From the NCBI GenBank assembly GCA_019421015.1, contig JAHZGC010000016.1, positions 1-64,000 on the forward strand: 64,000 nt of DNA, given 5' to 3'. The translations under genes and the position numbers were made by a program. This stretch comes from Coriobacteriaceae bacterium. Its GTDB lineage: Bacteria; Actinomycetota; Coriobacteriia; Coriobacteriales; UMGS124. The notes under the pieces were generated by a model that saw only the letters and a list, made by a program, of their open reading frames with translations, was not told the DNA's origin and ran no database searches. Shown in pieces: positions 1-9,308 of the stretch (its first letter is position 1; every line of letters begins with the position of its first letter).

Positions 1-12
1 GGGGCAAGCCCC

Positions 13-30
13 GCCCCCGCGGGAGGGGGC
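13..30 (-). terminator. GC-rich hairpin after the phosphohexomutase gene
   Basis: The first 72 bases hold no gene. GCCCCC at 13-18 pairs with GGGGGC at 25-30, just downstream of the stop codon of the minus-strand phosphohexomutase. There is no clear T-run on the minus strand, so this is only a possible terminator. Confidence 0.35.
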
Positions 31-72
31 GAGTGCACGGGAAATGCACAATTGGAAGCATCCTCTGGAAAA

Positions 73-1467
73 TTAGCGCACGTCGCCCAACACAAGGGCA
101 CAGCCATCGTTTAGGAGGCTCTCCAAACTCGCCATGGTCGGCCCCTCTGCGTAAACCCTCACGACCGGCTCCGTTCCCGAGGGACGCACCAAGAGCCACG
201 ACTCGTCGGCAAACCTAAGCCTGAGCCCGTCCTTGTGGCTCACCTCTACAGGACGCATCCCAGATATCACCTGCGGGTTCAGTCCCGGAAGTACGTTTTG
301 GAACATTTGCAGCGACACGCTGTCGATCCTCAGATCGCGACGCCCGTATTCCATATGACCCACATGGTCCTCAAGCGACAGGACAAGCTGGCCGAGCGTT
401 TTTCTCGTCTGTGCCATCAGCTCGCAGAGAAGCAGCGCGATATAGAGCCCGTCCCTTTCGAGAAGATGGCCTGGGATACCGATTCCACCCGATTCCTCTC
501 CTCCTAAAAGAACATCTCCCTTGAGCATCTCCCCATAGATCCATTTGAACCCAATCGGGGTTTCTGTCAGGGGGCACCCCAGCAAAGACGCCTCGCGGCG
601 TACCAGAGACGAGCCGGAGGTCGTGATTACGACGCGGCCGCTTTGTCCCTTTAGGTTGACCAGAGCGCCCAAGATCAAAGCTATGATCTTGTGGGGAGAC
701 ACGACGTTTCCGTTTTCATCCACGGCGCCGATGCGGTCGGAGTCCCCATCGTTCAAAAGGCCGGCATGGGCCTCGCTTTGCACAACCATCCGTTGGCAGG
801 CAGCCGTGTAAGGCTCGACGGGCTCCGGCGTAAGGCCCTCGAAGTCAGGACCGCATCCATTGTGGATTTCGGCGGCCTCCACCCCCAACTCGCGCAAAAG
901 CCGCACGAGGTACCCGCATGATGTGCCATGCATGGGATCGCACACGATCTTTAGGCGGCCGTTTCGTATCGCTTCGCCGTCGACAAGGGCTTTGAGACGT
1001 TCCAAATAGGGCGTCATGATGTCGAGGGTCTCGAAACACCCCGCTTCAAAGGGCGCGTCGGGCGCAACCGCCCGCTCGATCGCGTCGGTCACATCCTTGG
1101 GGGCGGCCCCGCCGTCAGCCATACGGACCTTTATGCCGCCGTAGCCGGCCTCGGCATGGCTGCCCGTGAGCATGAGGCCACCCACGGCGTCGGGGTCCTG
1201 CGCCACCGTCCATCCTAAGGCCGGGGTGGGGCAATAGCTGTCGGATAAAACCGCCCTCAAGCCCCGGGCGGCGACAACGCCCGCAGCGACCTCGGCGTAG
1301 CGGCGCGCATCGCAACGGGTGTCGTACCCTATATACATCGTTGCGCCAGCATCGGACTCCGCCAGGATGCGGGCGGCGGCATCCGTTACCCGGGCCACGT
1401 TTTCTTCGCTATAGCCAGAACCGTAGGGCGCACGCCAACCGTCGGTTCCGAAGCGAATCGAGTCCAT
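73..1467 (-). CDS. Phosphohexomutase (phosphoglucomutase/phosphomannomutase family)
   Basis: A cytoplasmic enzyme that moves phosphate between C6 and C1 of a hexose; next to galU it most likely makes glucose-1-phosphate from glucose-6-phosphate. The 464-residue protein has the full family order: N-terminal FGTDGWR, the phosphoserine loop LTGSHAEAGYGGIKV (about residue 100, Ser of TGSH as phosphorylation site), the metal loop DGDSDRIGAVD, the sugar loop GGEESGGIG and the C-terminal phosphate-binding RPSGTEPVVRVY. The phosphoserine loop departs from the usual TASHNP form. I chose the ATG at 1467 because the peptide from there begins MDSIRFGTDGW and AAAGGAC lies 9 bases upstream; an upstream start would add nine unconserved residues. 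The galU gene is just upstream on the same strand. Glucose versus mannose preference cannot be read from sequence alone. Confidence 0.9.
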   Translation of the reverse strand: MDSIRFGTDGWRAPYGSGYSEENVARVTDAAARILAESDAGATMYIGYDTRCDARRYAEVAAGVVAARGLRAVLSDSYCPTPALGWTVAQDPDAVGGLMLTGSHAEAGYGGIKVRMADGGAAPKDVTDAIERAVAPDAPFEAGCFETLDIMTPYLERLKALVDGEAIRNGRLKIVCDPMHGTSCGYLVRLLRELGVEAAEIHNGCGPDFEGLTPEPVEPYTAACQRMVVQSEAHAGLLNDGDSDRIGAVDENGNVVSPHKIIALILGALVNLKGQSGRVVITTSGSSLVRREASLLGCPLTETPIGFKWIYGEMLKGDVLLGGEESGGIGIPGHLLERDGLYIALLLCELMAQTRKTLGQLVLSLEDHVGHMEYGRRDLRIDSVSLQMFQNVLPGLNPQVISGMRPVEVSHKDGLRLRFADESWLLVRPSGTEPVVRVYAEGPTMASLESLLNDGCALVLGDVR

Positions 1468-1487
1468 GGAGCACCGTCCTTTCAGGC

Positions 1488-1540
1488 CGTACAAAAAACA
1501 AAGCGCGCGAGCCCCGGCATCCTGTGCCTGGTCCGCGCGC
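1488..1540 (-). terminator. Rho-independent terminator between galU and the phosphohexomutase
   Basis: Read on the minus strand, GCGCGC arms (1535-1540 and 1503-1508) enclose an inner GGCA/TGCC pair and are followed by TTTGTTTTTT (1502 down to about 1493). It would terminate or attenuate galU transcription before the phosphohexomutase gene, whose own ribosome-binding site follows at once. Confidence 0.65.
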
Positions 1541-1571
1541 CCGAGCTCACCGTCGTGGAGTATGCCCCTTT

Positions 1572-2468
1572 TTACCGCAAGATATCGGCCAGGGCTTCGC
1601 GCAGCGAGTTCGCATAGCGCTCGTCGGCCAGGGCCATGCGGACGTTTGCCGCCACGAGGTTAGGGATGGTCCCCGTGTCATAGCCCTCGTTTGCATCTAT
1701 GACGACCGCGTACATCTCCTCTTCAGACAGGAGCCGCACCAGCGCGTCGGTCAGCTGAATCTCGTCGCCTTTGCCAGGCTCCTGCGTCGCCAAAAGGTCC
1801 ATGACGCGCGGGGAGAGCAGGTAGCGGCCAAAAATCGCCAGGTTGCTCGGCGCATCCTCAAGCGAGGGCTTCTCGACCATCTGCTCGATCTTCCACACGG
1901 CGCCGGGTTCCGCGTCACCGCAGGACTCGCAGCCGGCAACCGCGCCCACGCGCCGGCCGCCAACGATACCGAAGCGAGAGACCTCGGAGTCCGGAACGGC
2001 GACAACCGCGATGACGCTTGCCCCGCCGTGGGCCTCAGAAACCTCCTGGAGCTTGGGGAGGATCGTGTTGCCCGGCACAACCACGTCGCCCAGCAACACG
2101 TAGAAGGGTTCGTCGCCGGTGGCCTCGCTGGCCACGAGCACGGCGTGCCCCAAACCGCGGGGCTCATCCTGGTAGAGGTACTCGACGGCCAGCGATCCGG
2201 CATGGTCGCACGCGTCGGCGTAGGAATGTTTGCCCCGGCCGCGAAGCATGGCCGAGTACTCCTCGTCGGGAGTGAAATATGCCTCAATGAGCGGCTTGGA
2301 GAGAGAGGTCACCACGACACAGCCGTCGCAACCGGGGGCAGCCAGGGCCTCTTCGGCGACATGCTGGATGACCGGACGGTCAAGAACGGGCAGCATCTCC
2401 TTGGGCACCGACTTGGTTGCAGGCAAGAACCGCGTTCCGAGGCCGGCGGCGGGGATGATGGCTTTCAT
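1572..2468 (-). CDS. galU: UTP-glucose-1-phosphate uridylyltransferase
   Basis: Makes UDP-glucose from UTP and glucose-1-phosphate in the cytoplasm for glycans and the Leloir pathway. The 298-residue protein starts MKAIIPAAGLGTRFLPATKS, the nucleotidyltransferase signature, followed by KEMLPVLDRPVIQHV. Further GalU hallmarks are EPRGLGHAVL, the metal-binding VLLGDVVV, VEKP and GRYLLSP. Length matches the bacterial family (about 290-300). The ATG at 2468 is preceded by GGAGG nine bases upstream; longer starts would run back through the palindromic repeat at 2501-2604. With the downstream phosphohexomutase it forms a two-step route from glucose-6-phosphate to UDP-glucose. Confidence 0.95.
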   Translation of the reverse strand: MKAIIPAAGLGTRFLPATKSVPKEMLPVLDRPVIQHVAEEALAAPGCDGCVVVTSLSKPLIEAYFTPDEEYSAMLRGRGKHSYADACDHAGSLAVEYLYQDEPRGLGHAVLVASEATGDEPFYVLLGDVVVPGNTILPKLQEVSEAHGGASVIAVVAVPDSEVSRFGIVGGRRVGAVAGCESCGDAEPGAVWKIEQMVEKPSLEDAPSNLAIFGRYLLSPRVMDLLATQEPGKGDEIQLTDALVRLLSEEEMYAVVIDANEGYDTGTIPNLVAANVRMALADERYANSLREALADILR

Positions 2469-2500
2469 TGAGGAGAACCTCCAATAGGTCGGGGCGCCTC

Positions 2501-2604
2501 TATAGCAATCCACGGAATTGCCGGACAAGGCGCGAGGGCGCGGCGTGCTTGAGGCACATACGCCCGAGCGCAACGCGGTATCGGCAATTCCGTGGATTGC
2601 CATA
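2501..2604 (-). repeat. Dispersed palindromic element, copy A
   Basis: Intergenic hairpin element between galU and the MATE gene. A perfect 19-bp inverted repeat (2505-2523 with 2582-2600) encloses a conserved centre that on the minus strand reads CGTATGTGCCTCAAGCACGC. The centre matches copies at 7398, 17726 (weakly), 37321 and 38119 while the outer arms differ but still pair. No ORF or transposase motif is present. Confidence 0.8.
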
Positions 2605-2686
2605 AAGCGCCGGGTGTGCCCTTCCACTCTACCTCACCGGCAAGGCGACTCGCCAGCCGTGGGCACAAAGAACGCGGAGCCTGCAG

Positions 2687-4357
2687 TCAGCGCCAGGGGT
2701 CTTCTTCGAAGACGGGCTCTCGGTCGGCCGGCCGGTCTGAGTAGGGGTCGTAGCCGTCGTCGTCTTCGTTGGCGGCGCGAACGAACTCGTCCCTCTCCGC
2801 GAGCGGTTTGCCGGCAGCCACAGAGGCGCGGATCTGGTCGGCTCGACGCTCGTCGGCAAGCAGCTGCTTGTGGGCGGCTACGTCTTCGACGTTGCGGGCA
2901 ACCTGGGCCCAAGAGGCGTTCCTGTCGGCAGTGCGCTGGTTGTGTTGGGCCTGAAGCTTGGAAAGGCGCCCCATCTCGCGCACGGTGAAGACGGCCGTCA
3001 CCAAAATCGCCAAGGCGTCGGCCACGGCGGGCGCCGCAGGCAGGCAGGCAAGCGGGGTCATGCCGGTCAGCGAGGGCAACACGGCGGGAACGATGAACAG
3101 GCAAGGCAGGTAAAAAATGAGCTGGCGGGTCAGCGTAAGGAGCGTTGCCTTGAGCGGCTGGCCCGTAGCCTGGAAGTAATTGGCGCACACCACCTGGAAC
3201 GGGACCACAGGGAACATAAGCGTCATCAGCATGAGGGTCGTCTCGGCAAACCCGAGCAGCCCCGACGTCAGGCCAAAGAACATCATGATCTGGTCGCAGA
3301 ACGCGCGGCAAAGAGCCCACAGGACCAGGTTCACGACGATGGCCGAGATGACCGTAATCCAGAGGGTTTTTCGTACACGGCGGTACGACTGGGCACCGTA
3401 GTTAAAGCCGAGAATGGGCTGGGCCGCGACCGAGAAGCCCATGATCACAAAGAACAGCAGTTGGATAACCTTGTTGACCGTTCCGATGGCGGCAAGGCCG
3501 CCGTCAGCGCCCACGGGGTCGGTGGGGCCCAGGGCGGTGATCTGCAGGTTGAGCATGCTGGAGGTAAGGGCCCCCGCCACCTGCACGAGGAAGGTGGAGA
3601 GACCGAGGATGGCGATGTTGCCGATCAGCTTGGAGTCGGGTTTGAGGTATTCGGCACGCAGGCGCAGCTTGCACCGCTTGGAGAGGAAGTACTGGACAAC
3701 CATGGCCGTGGTGACCGCCTGGCCCGCAACCGTGGCAAGGGCCGAGCCCGTCATGCCCATACGGAGCACCATAACGAACAGCCAGTTCAGCGCACAGGAG
3801 ACGACGGTACCGACAAACATGATGAGCAGAGCGTAGGCGGGAGCCCCGTCGGTGCGCACAAAGTTGGAGAGGCCGGCGCCGACCGCCTGAAGTACGAAGC
3901 CCAACAGGATGACGTGGCAGAAGTCCCGGGAGAGCTGGCGGTTGGAGTCGGTGGCGCCCAAAAAGTCGAGCACCGGATCGAGGAAGGCAAGGGACACGAC
4001 GGTCAGCACGAGCGGCACCACGACAAGCATGAGCAAGGAGTTCGCCAGCGTGCGCTCGGCCACCTCGTGCTTGCCCTCGCCCAGGCGAAGGGCCGCAAGG
4101 GCGTTTCCGCCGGCGCCGAACCAAGCCGCAAACGCGCCCATGAGCATCATGAGGGGGAAGGCGACCGTAGTTGCGGCAATACCGTCCTCGCCCACGCCGT
4201 GCCCCACGAAGAACGTGTCGATGATGTTGTAGAGGGCCGTGACCATCATGGAAAGGATGGCCGGCGGCGCGTACTTGAAAAGCAGCTGGGGGATGGGGGC
4301 GGTGCCCAACGGGTTGTCGGCAACCCCGCCGGCCTTGGCGGCCGCAGTCTCTGCCAT
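2687..4357 (-). CDS. MATE family efflux transporter
   Basis: An integral membrane antiporter of the multidrug and toxic compound extrusion family, using an ion gradient to export organic molecules. The 556-residue protein has the MATE beginning PIPQLLFKYAPPAILSMM and YNIIDTFFVGHGVG, twelve predicted helices in two halves (the second starts near residue 240, IAILGLSTFLVQ), and family motifs FGAGGNALAALRLGEGK and QPILGFNYGAQ. The last ~95 residues are hydrophilic, acidic and proline-rich (ending EEDPWR), an uncommon cytoplasmic tail. ATG at 4357 follows AGGAG at nine bases. Substrate is not predictable. About 270 bp without a gene separate it from the next upstream gene, so it probably has its own promoter. 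Confidence 0.9.
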   Translation of the reverse strand: MAETAAAKAGGVADNPLGTAPIPQLLFKYAPPAILSMMVTALYNIIDTFFVGHGVGEDGIAATTVAFPLMMLMGAFAAWFGAGGNALAALRLGEGKHEVAERTLANSLLMLVVVPLVLTVVSLAFLDPVLDFLGATDSNRQLSRDFCHVILLGFVLQAVGAGLSNFVRTDGAPAYALLIMFVGTVVSCALNWLFVMVLRMGMTGSALATVAGQAVTTAMVVQYFLSKRCKLRLRAEYLKPDSKLIGNIAILGLSTFLVQVAGALTSSMLNLQITALGPTDPVGADGGLAAIGTVNKVIQLLFFVIMGFSVAAQPILGFNYGAQSYRRVRKTLWITVISAIVVNLVLWALCRAFCDQIMMFFGLTSGLLGFAETTLMLMTLMFPVVPFQVVCANYFQATGQPLKATLLTLTRQLIFYLPCLFIVPAVLPSLTGMTPLACLPAAPAVADALAILVTAVFTVREMGRLSKLQAQHNQRTADRNASWAQVARNVEDVAAHKQLLADERRADQIRASVAAGKPLAERDEFVRAANEDDDGYDPYSDRPADREPVFEEDPWR

Positions 4358-4626
4358 AAAACATCACTCCTGTCGCGGGGCTTAGGCGCCCCCGCCCGGC
4401 CGCAGCCGACGCAAAAGGGACGCTCCCACAAACGACGGGGGCGCCCCGGTTGGGCCGTCGGCGGCGGCATACAAACATGGTCGCTCGAATACATGAGATG
4501 TAAACGTCTTGGGCCTATTCTTAAGACCCGGTGTGTGGTCTGCGTGCAGGAGGCTCTCCCCCATCAAACCCCCACGGGTCGAACGACCTTGGCATACAAC
4601 GCCGCCCGGTCGAGACCGTAAAGGGG

Positions 4627-6117
4627 TCACGACCGAATCTTACGCCCCGTGCGCGAAAACGTGAGGGGCTCGAGCACCTCGCTCTGCAGCTCGGCCAGCG
4701 ACCGGACGCCGAGCTTTGCACAGATGTCCCCCAGAAGCTCCTCGAGGGTGTAGAGAGAATCGCCGGTGCGGTTGCGGATGGCCGTGAGGGAGCGTCCACG
4801 GGCCAAAAGGTCGAGCACGTTGACCTCGACGGGGGTCAGGCCGGCGTCGGCAACACGGATCGCGACGTTATGGGCGATCTCGTCGCGCGGTTTTTCTGCA
4901 TCGGCCCGGGCGCGCAGATGCGCCGAGGCCCGATAACCCACCAACGCCGGGGCGAGCGCCAACGCAGCCAGGGCTCCGAACGTGATGGCGAGGAAGGGCT
5001 GGAGGTCGAGGGCAAAGGTGGTTGCGGTCGCGTCGGTAAACACACCTCCCAGGGTAAAGGCACCCACCATAACGCCAACCACCACGTCGGGGGCCGTGGC
5101 CGTCCAGATGACCGAGCGGCCGGCGCGATCGTGGGCCTCTTCGGTCAAGGTCGCGATGGAAGAAAAGCACACAAAGGCAAGGGCGGAAGAAAAGGCGGCC
5201 GAGCCAACGAGCAAGGCCGTCTGGGTACCGAGGGCCCGCAAGGCAACGCTGGCAACCACGATCGGCACCGCCCACGGCAAGGAGGCGGGCACGCGCACGC
5301 TGGGAGACAGCACCATAAACCACAGGATGAACGCGACGGTGAACCCAAGGGCCGCCACGCACTCGGCCCCCTGGAGAAAGGCGCCGTTCGAGACGATGCC
5401 GCGCGGGCCGAACTCCCCTAAAAAGCCGAGCACAAAATAGACAAGGAACAGCCCGGCCCCATGGACGACCTGCGTGAGCGGAGCGCCTTTCGAGGCTCGC
5501 TCCGTCGCCTTGGCGCCAAGAGGCGTGACGGGGCGGCGGCGCCCCTCGCGAAAAACATCGCCCCGCGTGGCAACGAGAAGCGCCCAAGCGAGCAGGGGGC
5601 AGATTACCACGATGCCCGTGGCAGTCGTCGGCATCGACACCACGAGGATGGAAAACAAGACGCTTCCGACGACGGCCACGAGGGCGACCGTCTCGACGTC
5701 TGCAGGGTCGCGCATCGCAAGGGCGTTGGACCAAGAAAAAGCGATGGAGCAGGTACCGGCCGCCAGGGCGGTCCCCGCAGCCAAGGCGATGAGGTCCATG
5801 ATGGGAGCCGGTGCCGCGTTTGCGACGAGGAACTCGAGGACGACGAGCCCGCCCATCCCGACCAGCAGGACCGTGGTGACCGCCATCGAGGCGCGCGGTG
5901 CCGGGCGGCCCTGGAGGAAGCGGCGCCCGAGCACCCAGCCTACCAGGCCGAGCAGGACGCCGACGCCAAAGGTCGCCTCGGCCGTAGCCGAAAACCCAGA
6001 GCACGCAAAAGGAATGCCCACGGCAATCCACACAAGCACGAACATAAGGGCGGCCGTCTCCGCAGCCAAGTTCCACAACCTGCGGCCGAACCGTTTTGCA
6101 ATGGGACCGCGCCTCAC
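4627..6117 (-). CDS. Membrane-spanning LuxR-type regulator with degenerate HTH
   Basis: Belongs to the Coriobacteriia type of regulator that joins a polytopic (10-12 helix) N-terminal domain to a C-terminal LuxR HTH. Hydrophobic helices occupy about residues 10-380. The C-terminal ~60 residues begin LTPVEVNVLDLLARGRS, as in LuxR proteins, but the usual recognition helix (S-x-x-T-V-x-x-H) is replaced by GDSLYTLEELLGDICAKLGV, so DNA binding may be weakened or altered. I placed the start at GTG 6117, eight bases after GGAGG; an ATG at 6240 would add 41 arginine-rich, non-hydrophobic residues and lacks a clear ribosome-binding site. Product length is then 496 aa. No flavoprotein gene is adjacent, unlike the other regulators of this type in the window; neighbours are a MATE exporter and a homocysteine methyltransferase. 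Confidence 0.75.
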   Translation of the reverse strand: MRRGPIAKRFGRRLWNLAAETAALMFVLVWIAVGIPFACSGFSATAEATFGVGVLLGLVGWVLGRRFLQGRPAPRASMAVTTVLLVGMGGLVVLEFLVANAAPAPIMDLIALAAGTALAAGTCSIAFSWSNALAMRDPADVETVALVAVVGSVLFSILVVSMPTTATGIVVICPLLAWALLVATRGDVFREGRRRPVTPLGAKATERASKGAPLTQVVHGAGLFLVYFVLGFLGEFGPRGIVSNGAFLQGAECVAALGFTVAFILWFMVLSPSVRVPASLPWAVPIVVASVALRALGTQTALLVGSAAFSSALAFVCFSSIATLTEEAHDRAGRSVIWTATAPDVVVGVMVGAFTLGGVFTDATATTFALDLQPFLAITFGALAALALAPALVGYRASAHLRARADAEKPRDEIAHNVAIRVADAGLTPVEVNVLDLLARGRSLTAIRNRTGDSLYTLEELLGDICAKLGVRSLAELQSEVLEPLTFSRTGRKIRS

Positions 6118-6263
6118 CCGTCTCACCTCCCCAGCCCCGAGCTGTCGAGCTCCGTCGCGACCACGCGCTCCCCGGCAAAGGGCAAAACCACCGACACAAG
6201 GCGCGCGAAAGCAAAGTGCGCACCAGAGCGTATGGAACAAAGGCGTACCGCCGTGTCGGCGTT

Positions 6264-7193
6264 TTAAGAATCGCCCCCGGGCAGCTCAAGGCCGCCCACC
6301 GCGGCATAGATCGCACCGGTGCACGCGGGGGTCGAACCGCAGCACGACCCGAGCACGGTGGCACCTGTCCTCAGCTCCTCAACGGCAGCCTCGGCAAAAC
6401 CATCGGGACCCAAAGGCCAAATCAGACCGCCCCCCGCGTTCTCGACAGGGTTTCCGGCGCTCGGACGAGCCACCAAGGGTACGGCGACGGCCGGGCGCAT
6501 AGAGGCCAGCGCGGCCAGGGTCGCATCGACGTCCATGCAGTTGCACCCGACGGCACAGGCCCCCATCTCCACGAGCGCTTGGGCGGCATCGGCGGGATCG
6601 ACGAGGCAGTCGGCGGTCAGGGCCATGGTGGCTATCACGGGAAGGTCCGTCACCCGCCGGACGCCGTCGATGGCCGCCAGGGCATCGTCGAGACGCACGA
6701 AGCTTTCGACGAGAAGCGCATCGGGACCGGCCGAGGCAAGAGCGGTGGCCTGGGCGGCATACTGCTCGACGGCGGCGGCGTAGCTCGGAGCGGGTCCCTC
6801 GGCCGTCATGGCTTCCGTCGCGTTGAGGCGGCGGGCTTTTAGGACGGCAAGGGCGGCTCCGGGCTCGACCTCGACGAGACAGGGGCCTATAGCGCCCAGC
6901 ACATGGGGAAACCCAGCGCGCTTGGCAAGGCGCACGCCGACCTCGTTGATCTTTGCCATATGGTCCGCAAGGCCATACTCCTCAAGACGGTCGGGCGTTG
7001 CCAGGAACGTATTGGTGACGGCGCAGTCGGCACCCGCGTCGCGGTACCGGCGGTGGAGGTCCTCGACCGTTTCGGGCTCGGTCAGGTTGAGGAACGGCAG
7101 GCAGCCGTCAAACCCCATGGAGCCCAGCATCGTTCCCATGGCTCCCTGCACGATCACAACCTGGGTTTTCATGCGGACTTCGATATCGGCCAT
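6264..7193 (-). CDS. Homocysteine S-methyltransferase family protein
   Basis: Transfers a methyl group to homocysteine to form methionine. The 309-residue protein equals the N-terminal Hcy-binding barrel of MetH/BhmT: QGAMGTMLGSMG and NLTEPETVEDLHRRYRDAGAD near the N-terminus, TNTF, LLVESF, VGCNCMD (first zinc-ligand cysteine) and GSCCGSTP (the paired cysteine ligands). It lacks the folate, cobalamin and activation domains of full MetH, so it may use S-methylmethionine or another small donor, or work with separate corrinoid proteins. ATG 7193 (MADIEV) follows AAAGG by eight bases; further-upstream starts add a sequence unlike the family. The palindromic repeat copy B lies upstream, between this gene and a divergent regulator. 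Confidence 0.85.
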   Translation of the reverse strand: MADIEVRMKTQVVIVQGAMGTMLGSMGFDGCLPFLNLTEPETVEDLHRRYRDAGADCAVTNTFLATPDRLEEYGLADHMAKINEVGVRLAKRAGFPHVLGAIGPCLVEVEPGAALAVLKARRLNATEAMTAEGPAPSYAAAVEQYAAQATALASAGPDALLVESFVRLDDALAAIDGVRRVTDLPVIATMALTADCLVDPADAAQALVEMGACAVGCNCMDVDATLAALASMRPAVAVPLVARPSAGNPVENAGGGLIWPLGPDGFAEAAVEELRTGATVLGSCCGSTPACTGAIYAAVGGLELPGGDS

Positions 7194-7397
7194 AGCATGC
7201 GCCTTTCGTTGAAATCGGGCCCGGCCACAGCAGGATGCCCCAACCCACGGAGCAATAGATCGGACAGGCGTGTTGTCGATAAAATGTACCCCTCCCGCCA
7301 TGTCGCTGCCAAAGGCGCGCCAACCATCCAGAGCAAATACAGATTGAACGACGCGCCCGTTTTCTTCCCGACCCCTCGCAACCCCGGTCGCTAGAAC

Positions 7398-7493
7398 ATT
7401 TTGAGAAAGCTTCTGCGCAAGGCGGCCAAAGGCACGGCGTGCTTAAGGCACATAAGCCTTTGGCCAACGCAGCGCAGGACTTTATTCAAAATG
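7398..7493 (-). repeat. Dispersed palindromic element, copy B
   Basis: Lies between two divergent genes. Arms pair in three blocks: CATTTTGA with TTCAAAATG, CTGCGC with GCGCAG, and GGCCAAAGGC (7424-7433) with GCCTTTGGCC (7456-7465). The loop on the minus strand contains GGCTTATGTGCC and AAGCACGCCG, shared with copies A, D and E, whereas the inner arm sequence is unique to this copy. Confidence 0.75.
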
Positions 7494-7562
7494 CCCCAGG
7501 CACGCCTATACTAGCCCGTAGCTTTTGGTACCGCTTGTCCAAGTTGAAAGGGGCGCCCTTCC

Positions 7563-9023
7563 ATGTGCGCGCACAAGGTGCGGCTCGCCATAACGGTGTG
7601 CGGCTTTGGCCTCATGCTTTCGTTGAACGCGTTCACGCTCTGGGGAATCTCGGCGCTGCTGGACTCGTCGGGCACATGGCCCCAGGCCGTGCGCGAGCTT
7701 ACCACATGGTGCCTGCCCGCCAACGTGGGGACGTTTTTTATCTACGGCATCGCGGCGGCACGGTTCACGAAGCTCTCGGCGCGACGGCCCACCACCGCGG
7801 CCTGCGCCTTTTTGGCCGCAGGCGCCCTGGGGCTTCTGGGTGCCTGCGGCAACGTGGCCCTCCAGCCCGCCCTCCTCGCATGGGCAGGAATCAGTCTGGG
7901 CAGCGGCGGGGCCTTGGCCTTTATCTGCTGGGAGTTCGCCTTTGCCGCCACCCCCACCGACGACGCACGCAAGGCCATTCTGATGGCGAGCCTCTTTTCG
8001 GCCCTCCCCTACTGTGTGCTGGCCTTTGCACCCCATACCGTCATGATCGTCGCCCTCACGGCAGGGCTGATCCCCGCATGCATTGCGCTGTTGCTTCTGG
8101 GCCGCCGCCATATCCCCCTTGCCAAGGGCTCCGACGGCCCCGCGGCTTCAGACTGGCACGGGCTGTGGTCAAGCCTCTTGGTTCCCCTCGCGTGCACCAT
8201 GATGGTAGGGCTGGTTGGGCCCGCCCTGGGCTCTTTTGCAACCCTGGAGCCTATGAACACCACCCTGCGCACGCTGCTCTACCAATTTGCCAACCTGCTC
8301 TCGGTAGGCGTTTTGGCACTCTGCTGGTTTAAACTCAAGGTGCGGCCCACCCTTGAGTCGGCGTTTCTGGCCCTTGTTCCCATAGCCGTGGTTGCGCTGT
8401 TTCTGTTTCCCTTCTGGTCCCACGGATATCAGGGCGTCGTGTTGGCCTTTGGCTGCTTCATTTTTAGTTTTATCTCTATATTGATGATGATGCTCTCCAT
8501 CGAGCTCTCCCAGCGCTACGGGGTGGGGCTCGGCGCCGTCTACGGGATCTTTGCCGGCGGCACCTACTTGGCGCAGATCTTAGGGGGTTCGTTGGCCCGG
8601 GTGGTCGCCTCCAGCGACTATCCCAAGCAGTTTCAGGTTGTCGCCGTCGTGATGCTGCTGCTTTGGGGCCTCTCGGCCATAGCGCTCCTGACCATGTGGC
8701 GTGGCCGTTCAAAAAAGCCCGCAAGTTCCCCCGCGGCCCCCGAGAAGGCCGCATCCCAGGCCGATATGCTCACCGTCCGCTGCGAGGCCCTCGCCCACAC
8801 CCACAACCTCACGCCGCGCGAACGCGAAGTGCTTGAACTCATAGGCCGCGGGCGCGACGTGGGGGCGATTGCCGAGATTCTTTGCCTGTCGCGCAATACC
8901 GTGCGCAGTCATGTGCAGCGGCTCTACGCCGACCTCGACGTGCACACGCGTCAGGAGCTCATAGACCTGCTCGAGAACACCGCGGCCGAATCCCCGGCAG
9001 ACCGTGCCCCGTCCGGGACATAG
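7563..9023 (+). CDS. Membrane-spanning LuxR-type regulator
   Basis: A 486-residue regulator with about 12 hydrophobic helices (residues 8-390) and a canonical LuxR HTH at about 410-475: LTPREREVLELIGRGRDVG, AEILCLSRNTVRSHVQRLY and DVHTRQELIDLL. Such proteins are thought to sense a ligand through the membrane domain and regulate adjacent reductase genes. It lies upstream of, and on the same strand as, the secreted FAD reductase at 9309, with an AT-rich promoter-like interval between. ATG 7563 is preceded by GAAAGGGGC. Sensor ligand unknown. Confidence 0.85.
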   Translation: MCAHKVRLAITVCGFGLMLSLNAFTLWGISALLDSSGTWPQAVRELTTWCLPANVGTFFIYGIAAARFTKLSARRPTTAACAFLAAGALGLLGACGNVALQPALLAWAGISLGSGGALAFICWEFAFAATPTDDARKAILMASLFSALPYCVLAFAPHTVMIVALTAGLIPACIALLLLGRRHIPLAKGSDGPAASDWHGLWSSLLVPLACTMMVGLVGPALGSFATLEPMNTTLRTLLYQFANLLSVGVLALCWFKLKVRPTLESAFLALVPIAVVALFLFPFWSHGYQGVVLAFGCFIFSFISILMMMLSIELSQRYGVGLGAVYGIFAGGTYLAQILGGSLARVVASSDYPKQFQVVAVVMLLLWGLSAIALLTMWRGRSKKPASSPAAPEKAASQADMLTVRCEALAHTHNLTPREREVLELIGRGRDVGAIAEILCLSRNTVRSHVQRLYADLDVHTRQELIDLLENTAAESPADRAPSGT

Positions 9024-9104
9024 GGAATGGCTCTAGCCGGATTGCAGCGTCCAGATGGCTGTTTTCCTAAAATTATGTATTTATTATATATAGAATATTG
9101 TTCC

Positions 9105-9131
9105 TTGACATAGCATTCTCCCAGGTAGATT
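9105..9131 (+). promoter_or_regulatory. Candidate promoter of the FAD reductase gene
   Basis: TTGACA (9105-9110) is followed after 15 bases by TAGATT (9126-9131). An AT-rich run (about 9070-9100), striking in this high-GC sequence, lies just upstream like an UP element. This would leave a leader of about 170 bases before the ATG at 9309. Confidence 0.45.
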
Positions 9132-9308
9132 CCATCGTTCTTGATTCATACCCCCCTTCGTACAATCTGGATGAACGTCCTGCACGCTCCCGCAAGTAGT
9201 CTGGGCGCAGCGTCTGAAACCGCAAGGCCACAGGCGCGTTCATCCGCGACGGGTGTGCCGCCTAAACGCCGCTCGCCCGTTTTTCGTTCGCGAAAGGGGA
9301 CGTATTCT

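Noticed and set aside
7194..7400. SAM or cobalamin riboswitch upstream of the homocysteine methyltransferase
   Set aside because: No conserved riboswitch core was seen; the structured sequence here is the palindromic repeat also found beside unrelated genes.
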